A stretch of 64,000 nt of DNA from SZUA-584 sp040768905 (GTDB taxonomy: Bacteria > Bacillota > Clostridia > Christensenellales > SZUA-584), in assembly GCA_040768905.1 (NCBI GenBank), contig JAXGMA010000001.1, positions 806,001-870,000 of the forward strand, given 5' to 3'. The notes below the pieces were generated by a model. The model saw only the letters and a list, made by a program, of their open reading frames with translations, searched no databases and was not told the origin of the DNA. Both the position numbers and the translations under genes were made by a program. This document shows positions 24,979 to 34,963 of the stretch, piece after piece (the stretch's first letter is position 1; every line of letters starts with the position of its first letter).

Positions 24979-25662
24979 ATGGCAGGAACGGAAGGAATAA
25001 AGATATTTTTTGCCGAAACTTACATAAGCGATATTGTTCCGGATTCGTGGATGTCCGGTATGGCAAAAGAAAAGCGCAACAGGATATTAATGTTAGCAAA
25101 TGAAAAAGACAGACGGCTTGCGGTGACAGCGCACCGCCTTTTGTGTTTTTCACTGCATAAGGTGTTCGGCACTGTGTTGACTGCTGAAGATTGGGCTAGG
25201 GGCTGGCATGGGAAACCGTATTTAAAAAGAGCTCCTCATGTTCATTTTAATATCAGCCATTCTGGCAAGGTTGCGATGTGTGCGCTGCACAGCGCCCCGG
25301 TTGGCGCAGATGTTGAGCTGATAAAAACAATCGATGACAATGCTGCTGTTTTGAGCCTGTCAGACGAGGAGCTAAAAGCTGTTCAGGCTGCGGTTGACAA
25401 GGACAGCTTTTTTTATAAGATATGGACAATGAAAGAGGCATACGTCAAATTTTGCGGCAGGGGACTTGGCGGCGGGCTCAAGAAGCTTACCGTTTATCCA
25501 TATGGAGATGACATCATTTCAAATGTGAGCGGGTGCAAGTTTGCGCTTATCGATGCGGTGCCTGGCTATCAGGCCGCTGTATGCGCCGCGGATGCAACCC
25601 ATTCAGTGGAATGGGTCAATGAAGATATGCTTCAGGCATTTGAAAACACCAAAATATCTTAA
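24979..25662 (+). CDS. 4'-phosphopantetheinyl transferase, Sfp type
   Basis: 227 aa. It moves phosphopantetheine from CoA to the Ser of carrier domains, here most likely the two T domains of the adjacent NRPS. The Sfp hallmarks are present in order: GKPYLKRAPHVHFNISHSG, VGADVELI with the Mg-binding Asp and Glu, and the WTMKEAYVKFCGRGL motif. The length fits the Sfp (pseudo-dimer) class rather than the 120 aa AcpS class. I chose ATG 24979, which follows GGAAGGA; the frame is open further upstream but overlaps the promoter. The NRPS starts 66 bp later. Confidence 0.93.
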   Translation: MAGTEGIKIFFAETYISDIVPDSWMSGMAKEKRNRILMLANEKDRRLAVTAHRLLCFSLHKVFGTVLTAEDWARGWHGKPYLKRAPHVHFNISHSGKVAMCALHSAPVGADVELIKTIDDNAAVLSLSDEELKAVQAAVDKDSFFYKIWTMKEAYVKFCGRGLGGGLKKLTVYPYGDDIISNVSGCKFALIDAVPGYQAAVCAADATHSVEWVNEDMLQAFENTKIS

Positions 25663-25728
25663 ACAAATTAGATAAACGGCTGATATTTCTTATAAATCGA
25701 AGGAAAAACGAAAAGCAGGTATCATACT

Positions 25729-28700
25729 ATGGATCATTTCAGTGCACAGTACAGCCTTACCCATCCTCAGCAACGGATATGGTTTTCGGAAAAACTTCAC
25801 CCCGGTACGGGCATGTGGAACAATGCCGGTACGCTTAAAATAAAAGGCAATATCAATTATGAATTCCTCGAAAAGGCACTTTGCACTTTTGTGAAGGAGA
25901 ACGACGCCGCAAGATTCAGAATAGGCATCAAAAACGGTATGCCTTATCAGTACATCACTGAATACCAGCCGTTTGCCATTGATTTGATTGATTTTTCAGC
26001 TCTTGGCACCAAAAAGCTCTACGAATGGGACAGCCTGCAGACCCAAACGCCGATGCCATTGGTGGGCAGCAATCTTTTCTATTTTGCGATGATAAAACTC
26101 AGTGAAGATGAAGGGGGCTTTTATGCTAAATTTCATCATATCATATCCGACGCCATTTCTATGGTTGCTTTTACCAACCAGGTCATAGAAAACTATAAAA
26201 ATCTTGTTGAAGGCAAGGAACCCTTATCCACGACACGCAGCACTTATCTTGATTATATCCGTGATGAAAGCGAATATTTGGGTTCAGACCGGTTTTTGTC
26301 CGATCGGGAATACTGGATGGGACAGTTTGAAAAGCTCCCCGAGCCAACCGTCATCAAACAGAAAAAAACACATTATTTCAGCAAAAAAGCAAGAAGGAAA
26401 GCGTTTGTGTTAAGCGAGTCGCTGTCACTTCAGATTCGAGATCACTGCAGAACAAAACGTGTTTCAGTATTCTCGGTTTTTCTTTCGGCACTTGCGATCT
26501 ATATCAACCGGATCACGAATAAAAATGACATCATCATTGGCGCACCCGTTGCCAACCGCACATCAAGAAATATAAGGACGGCTTTTGGCATGTTTGTCAG
26601 TACCGTTCCTGTTCGAATACATGTTAGGGACGATCTTACATTTTCACAGTTTTCTGAATCGGTATCAAGCGATTGGCTGAACGCCTTAAAACATCAGAAG
26701 TATCCGTATGATCTTCTTCTTCAAGATCTAAGAAAAACGCATCAGGGCTTAGAGTCGCTCTATGATGTCACGCTCTCATATCAGATCGGCACCTTTGAGA
26801 AAAGCCATGAGGGGTTTTCCCATGAAGGCCGATGGCATTTTAACGGATTTCAAGCCGATTCGCTGTGTATTCATATCAACGATCGCGAAGACAACGGCAA
26901 GTTCATCGTTGACTATGATCACCACACACCCTTTTTCAGCAGCAAAGAAATAGAATATATCCATCAGCACCTGATCAATATCATATGCGATATGATGAAC
27001 AATCCGGATAAGCCGGTCTATATGCTCGACCTTATGTCTGAAGAAGAGAAAAACAGAATTCTTTATAAATTCAATGATACAGACCGCGCATTTCCGCAGG
27101 GGGAAACGCTGATAGATCTTTGGAACAAACAGATCATGCGAAAGTCAAGCGACAGCGTTGCTGTGGTCAATCAGGGGCAAAGTATGACATACGGAGAGCT
27201 TGACGCCAAGTCTTCTGCCCTGGCGATCGAGCTTATGAATAAAGGGGTGAAGCCTGACAGTGTTGTCGGTCTGCTGGTTGACAGAACTTTTGACTTTTGT
27301 GTTTCCGTGCTTGCCATATTAAAAGCAGGGGGGGCTTTTCTGCCGATAGATGCCAGCCTCCCTGAGGATCGTATCGCATACATGCTCAAGGACAGTTCCG
27401 CTTCTGTTCTTATAGTATCGCCGCACTTGATAAAAAAATGTTCCATTGGAGAAGAAGTCTGTGTGATCAGAGCTGATCAAAAGCCATCACATACTGGACA
27501 CATACAAATTAAAGCTGCCTGCCGTCCGGAAAATCTGGCTTACGTCATCTATACGTCCGGATCAACCGGTCAGCCCAAAGGCGTTCAGATCGAACACCGC
27601 TCGATCGTCCATTTTTTCTATTCATTGAGCGAGATATGGGATCTTTCAGAAGGCGCACGTGTGCTATGTGCCGCTTCGATATCATTCGATATCAGCGTCA
27701 TGGAACTTGTGCTTTCACTGATGAGCGGAAATGTGCTCATACTCGCGCAGGATCATGAGGTAAATATTCCGAGAAATATGGTCAGCCTGATCAAAACGGC
27801 AAAAGTCAACGTGATGGTCGTGACTCCGGGAAGAATGGAACTGCTGCTGTCTGACAGCCAGGGGGCGGCTAGCCTGGCTGATTTCCGCGAGATCGGGCTT
27901 GGCGGTGATGTGCTGTCTGAAAAGCTTCTTTCCCGGGTGCAGCAATGCAAAACAAAAGCGCGCATCATTAATTTCTACGGGCCGACTGAAATCACCATAT
28001 GCTGCACATGTACTGATGTGACCCATGCGAAAGTGCCTAACATCGGGAGCCCTATGCACAATGTCAAAGCTTACATTCTCGATGCCCACAAAAATGCAGT
28101 GCCTATCGGTGTGCCGGGCGAGCTGTACATTGGCGGGTACGGTGTGGCAAGAGGTTACATAGGGAAAAAAGACCTCAACAGCGAGAGGTTTGTTGGAAAC
28201 CCTTTCATCAAAAATCAAAAACTGTACCGAACTGGAGACCTTGCCCGTTGGTATCCGATGGGGGAGATTGAGTTTCTCGGACGCATAGACAAACAAGTCA
28301 AGATCCGCGGTTTCAGGATAGAGCTTGGAGAAATTGAAAACAGGCTTATGCAGATAGAAGGCGTGAGAGCCTGTGTGGTCACCGACCGTATAGATGCAGC
28401 AGAGCGAAGATACTTGTGTGCATACCTTTGCGGCAATCCTCCGAAAAAATCTGAGATACGCGCTTCACTGGTGCGGGATCTGCCCGCCTACATGATCCCG
28501 ACATATTTTATCAACTTAGACTCCTTGCCTTTTAACGCAAGCGGAAAAATCGACAGGAGCCTTCTGCCTGATCCTGCGGACAGCAGCGAGGCGTATAAAG
28601 AAGATTTCGTTTCCCCGGAAACGCCGACAGAAAAAACGTTGGCTCAGATTTGGAATGAAGTGCTTGGCACAGGTGTTATCGGACGAAACGACAGTTTTTT

Positions 28701-31700
28701 TGATATCGGCGGAGATTCCTTAAGTATTGTTTCTGTGATGGCAAAAGTACAGCAGAAATTTCATGTTGATATTATGCTAGAATCGGTCTATCGATCACCA
28801 AGCCTTAGAGATTTCGCGAAGCTCATTGATACAGCTGAAGCAAGCACTTTTTGTCCGATAGTGTCTGTGGGCGATGCGGAAGACTATCCAGTGTCTTCAG
28901 CTCAGCAGCGTATGTGGGTTCTCGAAAACAATGATGGGCCTTTGTCTGCATATAATATCCCTGTTGTGCTGTTGCTCAGCAAAAAACCGGACATCTTCCG
29001 CCTTAACAGTGCGTTTGAAAAACTCATAAAGCAGCATGACGCTTTTCGGACCTCTTTTATATTAAAAAGCACAGAGCTTCGGCAAAAAGTGCAGCATGCT
29101 GTTGATTTTCAAATAGAGATAATAAAATGTGATGCAAAAGATTTAAAAAAAGTCATCAAGAAACTGATCAGGCCGTTTGACCTTGGAAATGCGCCTTTGC
29201 TGCGTGCAGCATTGATTGAAACCAATGATCAAAAATACACTCTTTTTGTGGATGTGCATCATATCATAAGCGACCGAAAGACGTTGGAAATCGTTTTTTA
29301 TGACCTTGCCCGTTTTTATGCCGGAGAAGACCCGGATCCAAAAACTCTTGAATACAAAGATTACGCTGTATGGCATCAGGAATTTTTATTTTCGGAAAAC
29401 ATTAAAATGCAGGGAGAATTCTGGAAAGGTATGCTATCGGGCGAGCTTCCTCTATTGAACTTGAGGCCTGACAAGCCCCGCGGTGCAGTACAGAGTTTTA
29501 AAGGCGCGCGTATCAGTTTTGAATTAGGCTGCAAACAAACCGAATTGCTGCGGGAATTTTCGTCAAAACGCGGCGGCACGCTGTTTATGGCCTTGCTTGC
29601 GGTATACAATGTACTGCTGTCAAAATACACAGGGCAGGATGACATCATCGTCGGTACGCCTGTATCCGGAAGGCCCCGTGAGGAGATGCAGCAAATAGCC
29701 GGCGTTTTCATCAATATGCTTCCTTTGCGCAATCGCCCACGCGCAGATATAAGTTTTGCCGGTTTTTTTGAGGATCTGTGCAAAAACACTGTATCTGCAT
29801 TTGCCAATGCTGACTATCCGCTTGAACGGATCATTGCTGATCTTGATCTTCCGCGCAGCGCAGCAAGAAATCCGCTTTTTGATACGATGCTTGTTCAAAC
29901 AAGCGGAGCTTATACATTGAACCTTGATGATATTGCCGTATCGCATTTCCCGTTTGATCCGGGGTTTGCCAAGCTTGATCTGACTCTTGAGGTATACGAC
30001 TCGGGAACAAGTCTTAAATGTGAGTTCGAATACAACAAAAAACTCTTTGCTGCATCAACAATTAAACGGATGAGCCATCATTTTATTCGGCTTGCAGAAC
30101 TGTTGGCAGAAGGGCCGGACAAGCGGCTTTGCGATGCAGCCATGCTGTCGCAAGAGGAGCTTTGGCAGGTGACTCAAGGTTTTAATCAGACAGATTTGCT
30201 GTTGGATGCAAATCTATCCGTACAATCGCTTTTTGAGGCGCAAGCAGCATCCATGCCCGATAAAACAGCGCTGATCATCAACGGCAGAAAAATGACCTTT
30301 AAGCAGCTGAACAACCGTGCCAACCAGGTCGCATTGGCGCTCAGAGAGAACGGCGTTGGCAGAAACACGATCGTTGCGCTTTGCCTGCAGCGTTCTTTTG
30401 ACATGGTTGCCGCTATATTGGGCGTCTTAAAAGCCGGGGGTGCATACCTTCCCCTCGACACATCATATCCGGCCGAGCGGCTTGAATTTATGCTTTCGGA
30501 CAGTGGTGCAAAAGTCCTGCTCTCTGACGGCAGCAACACCGTACCTTTTAAAGGGAAAACGATGTTTGTGCAGGATGTTCCGTGTGATACAGCTTGTGCA
30601 AACCTTACGCGGATCGATGCGAATGAAGACGCATGCTATGTCTTGTATACATCCGGTTCGACCGGCAGACCAAAAGGAGCACTGCTTCCAAGGCGGGGAA
30701 TGATCAATCTGTATGAAAGCGCTAAGCGTTTTATAAAATATGATAAAAACGATATATGTGTGTCTGTAACGACAGTTTCTTTTGACATATTCATATGTGA
30801 CACGGTCATGCCGTTATTTTTTGGCTGTACGGTTGCGCTATCTAATGAAGAAGAACTTCGCCAGCCGGCTTTGTTGGCCAAACTCATAGATGCTGTTGGT
30901 GCAGGGTTTATACAGACGACCCCAACGCGTATGCGCAGCATGATGCAAAACAAGGAATTTTTGAAAGCAGCGGCCAAACACATCAATAAAATGATTTTAG
31001 CAGGAGAAATGATACCTTTATCGCTGTTAAAGCTTATACAACGAAAAACAAAAGCAATGATTATCAATGGTTATGGGCCGACGGAGGCGACAGTCTATTC
31101 AAACTTCAAAGATCTGACTCATATGTCGCATGTCACAATAGGCACCCCAATCACAAACACGCGGATGTATATTCTTGACCGCAAAAAGCACCCTGTGCCT
31201 ATCGGGGTCTTGGGCGAAGCATACATCAGCGGGGCGGGCGTATCTCTTGGTTATATTAAACGTGAAGAACTGAACAAGAAGGCTTTTTCCCCGGATCCCT
31301 ACTGGCCGGGTCACATCATGTATAAAACCGGCGATATCTGCGCATTTTTACCCGACGGGGATATTGTGATGTGCGGCAGGATCGACCATCAAGTCAAGCT
31401 GAGGGGCCAGAGGATCGAGCTGGGAGAGATCGAGGCCACGTTACGGGCAGTAAACGGAATAGAAGAAGCGGTGGTCAAAGACTGGGGGGAAGGAACGGAT
31501 AAATACCTTTGCGCCTACTACCAAACAAGTCAGGATGTTGATGAAAACGTCATAAGAGACTTGCTGAAAAAAAAGCTTCCTGCTTATATGATACCGTCTT
31601 TTTTCATTGGCTTAAAGCAGCTGCCGCTGACGCTTAGCGGGAAGGTCAATAAAACGGCCCTTACAGAACCGGACAGAAAGCGTATCCACGGTAAAGGCGT

Positions 31701-33120
31701 CACGCAAAACCTTAAGATGAGCGCCACAGAAAAAATGATGGCAAACGTCTGGCAAAAGGTGTTGAAAGCTGAGAATATCGGGCCTGATGATAGTTTTTTT
31801 GCACTGGGCGGGGATTCGCTCAGCGTGATCAAGGTGCAGGCTGCGCTCATGCAATATGGATGGAAAATACGGACTCAGGATTTTTACGACTTACAGACGC
31901 TGCGCGGAATATGCGCCTGCATCGATAAAAGCAAGCCGAAAAGCAAAAATTCAGCCAAAAAACCCAAAGATATAATGGTGCCCGAATATGAGCATTTAAA
32001 GGAAATGAAGCTCAAAAGCATTTTTATAACCGGAGCAACCGGATATCTTGGCGCTTATATTTTGGAGCGTCTTGCAGATCTGCAAAATGCCAGAATATAT
32101 TGCCTTGTGAGAGGCAGAAGCGACAAAGAGTGCCGTCAGCGTCTAAGGCAGGTGCTGACATATTATTTCGGCATTGAAACCTGCGCCTATATCTTTGGCA
32201 GGGTCTCTGTCATCATGGGGGATATCAGTGTAGTAGGGCTTGGGATAGAACCTGATATATATGCCAAACTAAAAAAGATAGACACGGTCATTCATTGCGC
32301 AGCGCTGACAGACCATATCGGCCACAGCGATGATTTTCAGCGTATCAACATAGACGGAACGCATCACGTCGTTGGTTTTGCCCAAAAGATGAAAGCTTCA
32401 TTGCTGCATATTTCCACGATCAGTGTTTCGGGGACACATTATACGCATGCGCCCGAAAATAAAGGCAAATTTTCTGAAAGCTGCTATTTTATCGGTCAAA
32501 ACTACGAGGACAATGAATACACAAAGAGTAAATTTTTAGCCGAAGGGATCGTTCTTGACGCCGTTTCAAAAGGGCTCAATGCAAGGATCATGCGTGTTGG
32601 CAATCTCACATGCTCGATCGACGGCGTTTTCCAGCTTCGGCCCGAGAAAAACGCTTTTGCCAACCGAATAAAAGCGATATGTGCCCTTGGCTGCTTACCG
32701 GTGAACATGATTTCTGCTCGCATAGAGATGACGCCGGTTGATATCTGCGTACAGGCCATACTTGACCTTGCCAAACTTGCGGATTCCAAACAGCTAATTT
32801 ATCATGTTTTTAATACAAACTCATTGACACTTGGCGAGATTGTTACTATGCTTAAGGAAAACGGATATAGGATCAGAGTGCTGTCCGAAGAAAAGTTTTT
32901 GTGCGAACTGAGCAACGCAAGCAAGCATGCAGCAAACTCAATGTTGGCTAGAGTCACTGAAGATACTTTGGATTACGGAAAACGCGATACTATCAATATC
33001 AGTTCCGATGCCACGATGCAGCTGCTCTTGCATGAGGGGTTTAGCTGGCCTGTTATCGACAACGAGTATATAAGAAGTTTTTTAGGGTGTATAAACAGCA
33101 GGCGAACGATGGAGATTTGA
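25729..33120 (+). CDS. Non-ribosomal peptide synthetase, C-A-T-C-A-T-R
   Basis: 2463 aa with two modules and a reductive release domain. C1 is at ~5-430 (HHIISDA near 136). A1 is at ~450-945 (YTSGSTGQPKG at ~607, NFYGPTE, RTGD, GKIDR). T1 is at ~964-1035 (FFDIGGDSLS). C2 is at ~1050-1475 (HHIISDR at ~1176). A2 is at ~1497-1980 (YTSGSTGRPKG, NGYGPTE, KTGD, GKVNK). T2 is at ~1997-2065 (FFALGGDSLS). R is at ~2095-2455 (FITGATGYLG and the YTKSK catalytic pair). An N-terminal C domain suggests acylation of the first residue, and R releases the chain as an aldehyde with NADPH or NADH. Hand-read binding pockets are D-I-M-V-G-G-F-I-C-K (A1) and D-I-C-Q-I-A-G-V-Y-K (A2); neither matches a code I can name. 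Predicted product: N-acyl dipeptide aldehyde or a derived pyrazinone. Confidence 0.95.
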   Translation: MDHFSAQYSLTHPQQRIWFSEKLHPGTGMWNNAGTLKIKGNINYEFLEKALCTFVKENDAARFRIGIKNGMPYQYITEYQPFAIDLIDFSALGTKKLYEWDSLQTQTPMPLVGSNLFYFAMIKLSEDEGGFYAKFHHIISDAISMVAFTNQVIENYKNLVEGKEPLSTTRSTYLDYIRDESEYLGSDRFLSDREYWMGQFEKLPEPTVIKQKKTHYFSKKARRKAFVLSESLSLQIRDHCRTKRVSVFSVFLSALAIYINRITNKNDIIIGAPVANRTSRNIRTAFGMFVSTVPVRIHVRDDLTFSQFSESVSSDWLNALKHQKYPYDLLLQDLRKTHQGLESLYDVTLSYQIGTFEKSHEGFSHEGRWHFNGFQADSLCIHINDREDNGKFIVDYDHHTPFFSSKEIEYIHQHLINIICDMMNNPDKPVYMLDLMSEEEKNRILYKFNDTDRAFPQGETLIDLWNKQIMRKSSDSVAVVNQGQSMTYGELDAKSSALAIELMNKGVKPDSVVGLLVDRTFDFCVSVLAILKAGGAFLPIDASLPEDRIAYMLKDSSASVLIVSPHLIKKCSIGEEVCVIRADQKPSHTGHIQIKAACRPENLAYVIYTSGSTGQPKGVQIEHRSIVHFFYSLSEIWDLSEGARVLCAASISFDISVMELVLSLMSGNVLILAQDHEVNIPRNMVSLIKTAKVNVMVVTPGRMELLLSDSQGAASLADFREIGLGGDVLSEKLLSRVQQCKTKARIINFYGPTEITICCTCTDVTHAKVPNIGSPMHNVKAYILDAHKNAVPIGVPGELYIGGYGVARGYIGKKDLNSERFVGNPFIKNQKLYRTGDLARWYPMGEIEFLGRIDKQVKIRGFRIELGEIENRLMQIEGVRACVVTDRIDAAERRYLCAYLCGNPPKKSEIRASLVRDLPAYMIPTYFINLDSLPFNASGKIDRSLLPDPADSSEAYKEDFVSPETPTEKTLAQIWNEVLGTGVIGRNDSFFDIGGDSLSIVSVMAKVQQKFHVDIMLESVYRSPSLRDFAKLIDTAEASTFCPIVSVGDAEDYPVSSAQQRMWVLENNDGPLSAYNIPVVLLLSKKPDIFRLNSAFEKLIKQHDAFRTSFILKSTELRQKVQHAVDFQIEIIKCDAKDLKKVIKKLIRPFDLGNAPLLRAALIETNDQKYTLFVDVHHIISDRKTLEIVFYDLARFYAGEDPDPKTLEYKDYAVWHQEFLFSENIKMQGEFWKGMLSGELPLLNLRPDKPRGAVQSFKGARISFELGCKQTELLREFSSKRGGTLFMALLAVYNVLLSKYTGQDDIIVGTPVSGRPREEMQQIAGVFINMLPLRNRPRADISFAGFFEDLCKNTVSAFANADYPLERIIADLDLPRSAARNPLFDTMLVQTSGAYTLNLDDIAVSHFPFDPGFAKLDLTLEVYDSGTSLKCEFEYNKKLFAASTIKRMSHHFIRLAELLAEGPDKRLCDAAMLSQEELWQVTQGFNQTDLLLDANLSVQSLFEAQAASMPDKTALIINGRKMTFKQLNNRANQVALALRENGVGRNTIVALCLQRSFDMVAAILGVLKAGGAYLPLDTSYPAERLEFMLSDSGAKVLLSDGSNTVPFKGKTMFVQDVPCDTACANLTRIDANEDACYVLYTSGSTGRPKGALLPRRGMINLYESAKRFIKYDKNDICVSVTTVSFDIFICDTVMPLFFGCTVALSNEEELRQPALLAKLIDAVGAGFIQTTPTRMRSMMQNKEFLKAAAKHINKMILAGEMIPLSLLKLIQRKTKAMIINGYGPTEATVYSNFKDLTHMSHVTIGTPITNTRMYILDRKKHPVPIGVLGEAYISGAGVSLGYIKREELNKKAFSPDPYWPGHIMYKTGDICAFLPDGDIVMCGRIDHQVKLRGQRIELGEIEATLRAVNGIEEAVVKDWGEGTDKYLCAYYQTSQDVDENVIRDLLKKKLPAYMIPSFFIGLKQLPLTLSGKVNKTALTEPDRKRIHGKGVTQNLKMSATEKMMANVWQKVLKAENIGPDDSFFALGGDSLSVIKVQAALMQYGWKIRTQDFYDLQTLRGICACIDKSKPKSKNSAKKPKDIMVPEYEHLKEMKLKSIFITGATGYLGAYILERLADLQNARIYCLVRGRSDKECRQRLRQVLTYYFGIETCAYIFGRVSVIMGDISVVGLGIEPDIYAKLKKIDTVIHCAALTDHIGHSDDFQRINIDGTHHVVGFAQKMKASLLHISTISVSGTHYTHAPENKGKFSESCYFIGQNYEDNEYTKSKFLAEGIVLDAVSKGLNARIMRVGNLTCSIDGVFQLRPEKNAFANRIKAICALGCLPVNMISARIEMTPVDICVQAILDLAKLADSKQLIYHVFNTNSLTLGEIVTMLKENGYRIRVLSEEKFLCELSNASKHAANSMLARVTEDTLDYGKRDTINISSDATMQLLLHEGFSWPVIDNEYIRSFLGCINSRRTMEI

Positions 33121-33121
33121 T

Positions 33122-34963
33122 ATGGGGACAGCTTTTTACATCACATGTGTGACCAGCGCCATACTCATTGGCATGACTGTTTATGTGCTAAGGGCCAAGA
33201 ATAAGAAAACTCTCCATTACAGTTTTTTAGCGCTCTTGTTGACTGTTTTTATCTGGACTGTGGCAGTCATGCTGCAAAGAGCGTTTTCTGATCAGGCAAA
33301 TTTATATGTTCTGTTTGAATTTATAACCTATATCGGTGCTGCATTTGCCCCAGTGAGTATGGTTTTTCTTGCAAAAATCTACGCACAGCCTGACAAACAA
33401 GTTTCCAGTAAGCTTTTTTTGCTCTTTTTAGTCCCTGTCATTACGCTCATCATGATATGGACAAATGAAGGCCACCAGCTTTTCTATCTGCAGTACGGGT
33501 TTGACGGCGCACCAAATATTCCTGGCTTGTATTTTTATGTCCATGTGGTTTTTTCTTATGTCTGTCTGTTATACGGTTTTGCTTCGCTCAGTATTTCAGC
33601 CATCAAAAACTCAGGGATCACCTCTATGCAGGCGCTGCTCGTCCTCATCGGCAGCATCATACCCACACTTGTCAACCTGCTGTATACGCTGGCCATTCCG
33701 GGTTTTGATGTTTTTTCAACGCCTATCGCCTTTACTTTTACTCTGGCGATGTATCTTCTGGCTATGTTCCGGTTCAATCTGCTCAAAGTGGCCCCTATTG
33801 CGCTGCAAACTGTGATCAACCGTATTTCCGACAGCTTTGTTGTTGTAGATACAAACTTAAACATCATTGATTACAACAAGCCATTTGCTGATAATTTCCA
33901 TGCAATTTCCGGCTTGCATAAAGGCGATAATTTTATTAGAATTCTAAATGGGTGGAAATGCATCAATGTGAATGCGGGTGAGTTTCGCAGCCTGATTGAA
34001 AATGCAGCTGAATCGAATGAAACGTTGGTCAAAGATATTGAAATAGAATCAGAAGATTCTCACCAGTATTTCAATGTGGAGTTCACGCCCATTATTCAGC
34101 GAAATGCGTGTGTGGCCATTATCATGCTGTTTAAGAACATCACACAGCACGTACAGGATGTCAAAAAGATACACGACAATCAGGCCATATTGCTTGAAAG
34201 AGAACGGCTCGCATCCCTAGGCCAGCTGATAGGCGGTATTGCGCACAACTTAAAAACTCCGATCATGTCGGTGGCAGGGGGCATTGAACAGCTTCAATGG
34301 CTTGCCGATGAATACAAAATGTCGATCGGGGATAAGCAAGTTACAAATAATGATCACATTGAAATAGCAGAGGAGATGCAGCAGTGGCTTGGTAAAATGA
34401 AAACACATCTTGGGTATATGTCCGACATCATATCCACAGTGAAAGACCAGGCGACACAGTTCAATACGCAGGACAGATCATGGTTTACGCTCGGCGAACT
34501 TTTAAAGCGCGTCAGCATTTTGATGCAGCATGAGATCGTTAAGAACAATTGCAGATACAGGCAGGATATTCGAGTTCTACCGAAACAACGAATAGACGGT
34601 GATATCAATAGCCTTGTGCAAATACTGGATAATATTATTGTTAACGCCATACACGCATATGGCAGCAGTGGGGGGGAGATCGTTTTGAAGGTTGTACGTG
34701 AAGATAATAACACATTGGTCCTTTCGATCAGGGACTTTGGCAAAGGGATCGAAGATAAGATCAAAGACAGGCTTTTCAAAGAAATGATTACAACCAAAGG
34801 AAAACACGGAACGGGCCTTGGTCTTTACATGTCTTACAGTACCATAAAAGGCGTTTTCAGAGGCAACATGTGGTTTGAATCCAGCGAAGAGACAGGCACA
34901 AGTTTTTACATCCAGCTTCCTCTGCCGGAAGAGACGGTTTCTGGAGGCGAACAATATGCGTAA
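33122..34963 (+). CDS. Sensor histidine kinase, 7TM-PAS-HATPase
   Basis: 613 aa. Seven membrane segments fill residues ~1-225, as in kinases with an N-terminal 7TM sensor. A PAS domain is at ~230-345 (DSFVVVDTNLNIIDYNKPF). The dimerisation helix has the phosphorylatable His in GGIAHNLKTPIMS (~374). The ATP-binding domain has the N box (NIIVNAIHA), G1 (DFGKGI) and G2 (GTGLGLYMSY). It starts one base after the NRPS stop with GGAG inside the NRPS end, so translation is likely coupled. The 7TM sensor could detect a small hydrophobic or peptide ligand, perhaps the NRPS product (inference). The partner regulator overlaps its 3' end. Confidence 0.93.
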   Translation: MGTAFYITCVTSAILIGMTVYVLRAKNKKTLHYSFLALLLTVFIWTVAVMLQRAFSDQANLYVLFEFITYIGAAFAPVSMVFLAKIYAQPDKQVSSKLFLLFLVPVITLIMIWTNEGHQLFYLQYGFDGAPNIPGLYFYVHVVFSYVCLLYGFASLSISAIKNSGITSMQALLVLIGSIIPTLVNLLYTLAIPGFDVFSTPIAFTFTLAMYLLAMFRFNLLKVAPIALQTVINRISDSFVVVDTNLNIIDYNKPFADNFHAISGLHKGDNFIRILNGWKCINVNAGEFRSLIENAAESNETLVKDIEIESEDSHQYFNVEFTPIIQRNACVAIIMLFKNITQHVQDVKKIHDNQAILLERERLASLGQLIGGIAHNLKTPIMSVAGGIEQLQWLADEYKMSIGDKQVTNNDHIEIAEEMQQWLGKMKTHLGYMSDIISTVKDQATQFNTQDRSWFTLGELLKRVSILMQHEIVKNNCRYRQDIRVLPKQRIDGDINSLVQILDNIIVNAIHAYGSSGGEIVLKVVREDNNTLVLSIRDFGKGIEDKIKDRLFKEMITTKGKHGTGLGLYMSYSTIKGVFRGNMWFESSEETGTSFYIQLPLPEETVSGGEQYA

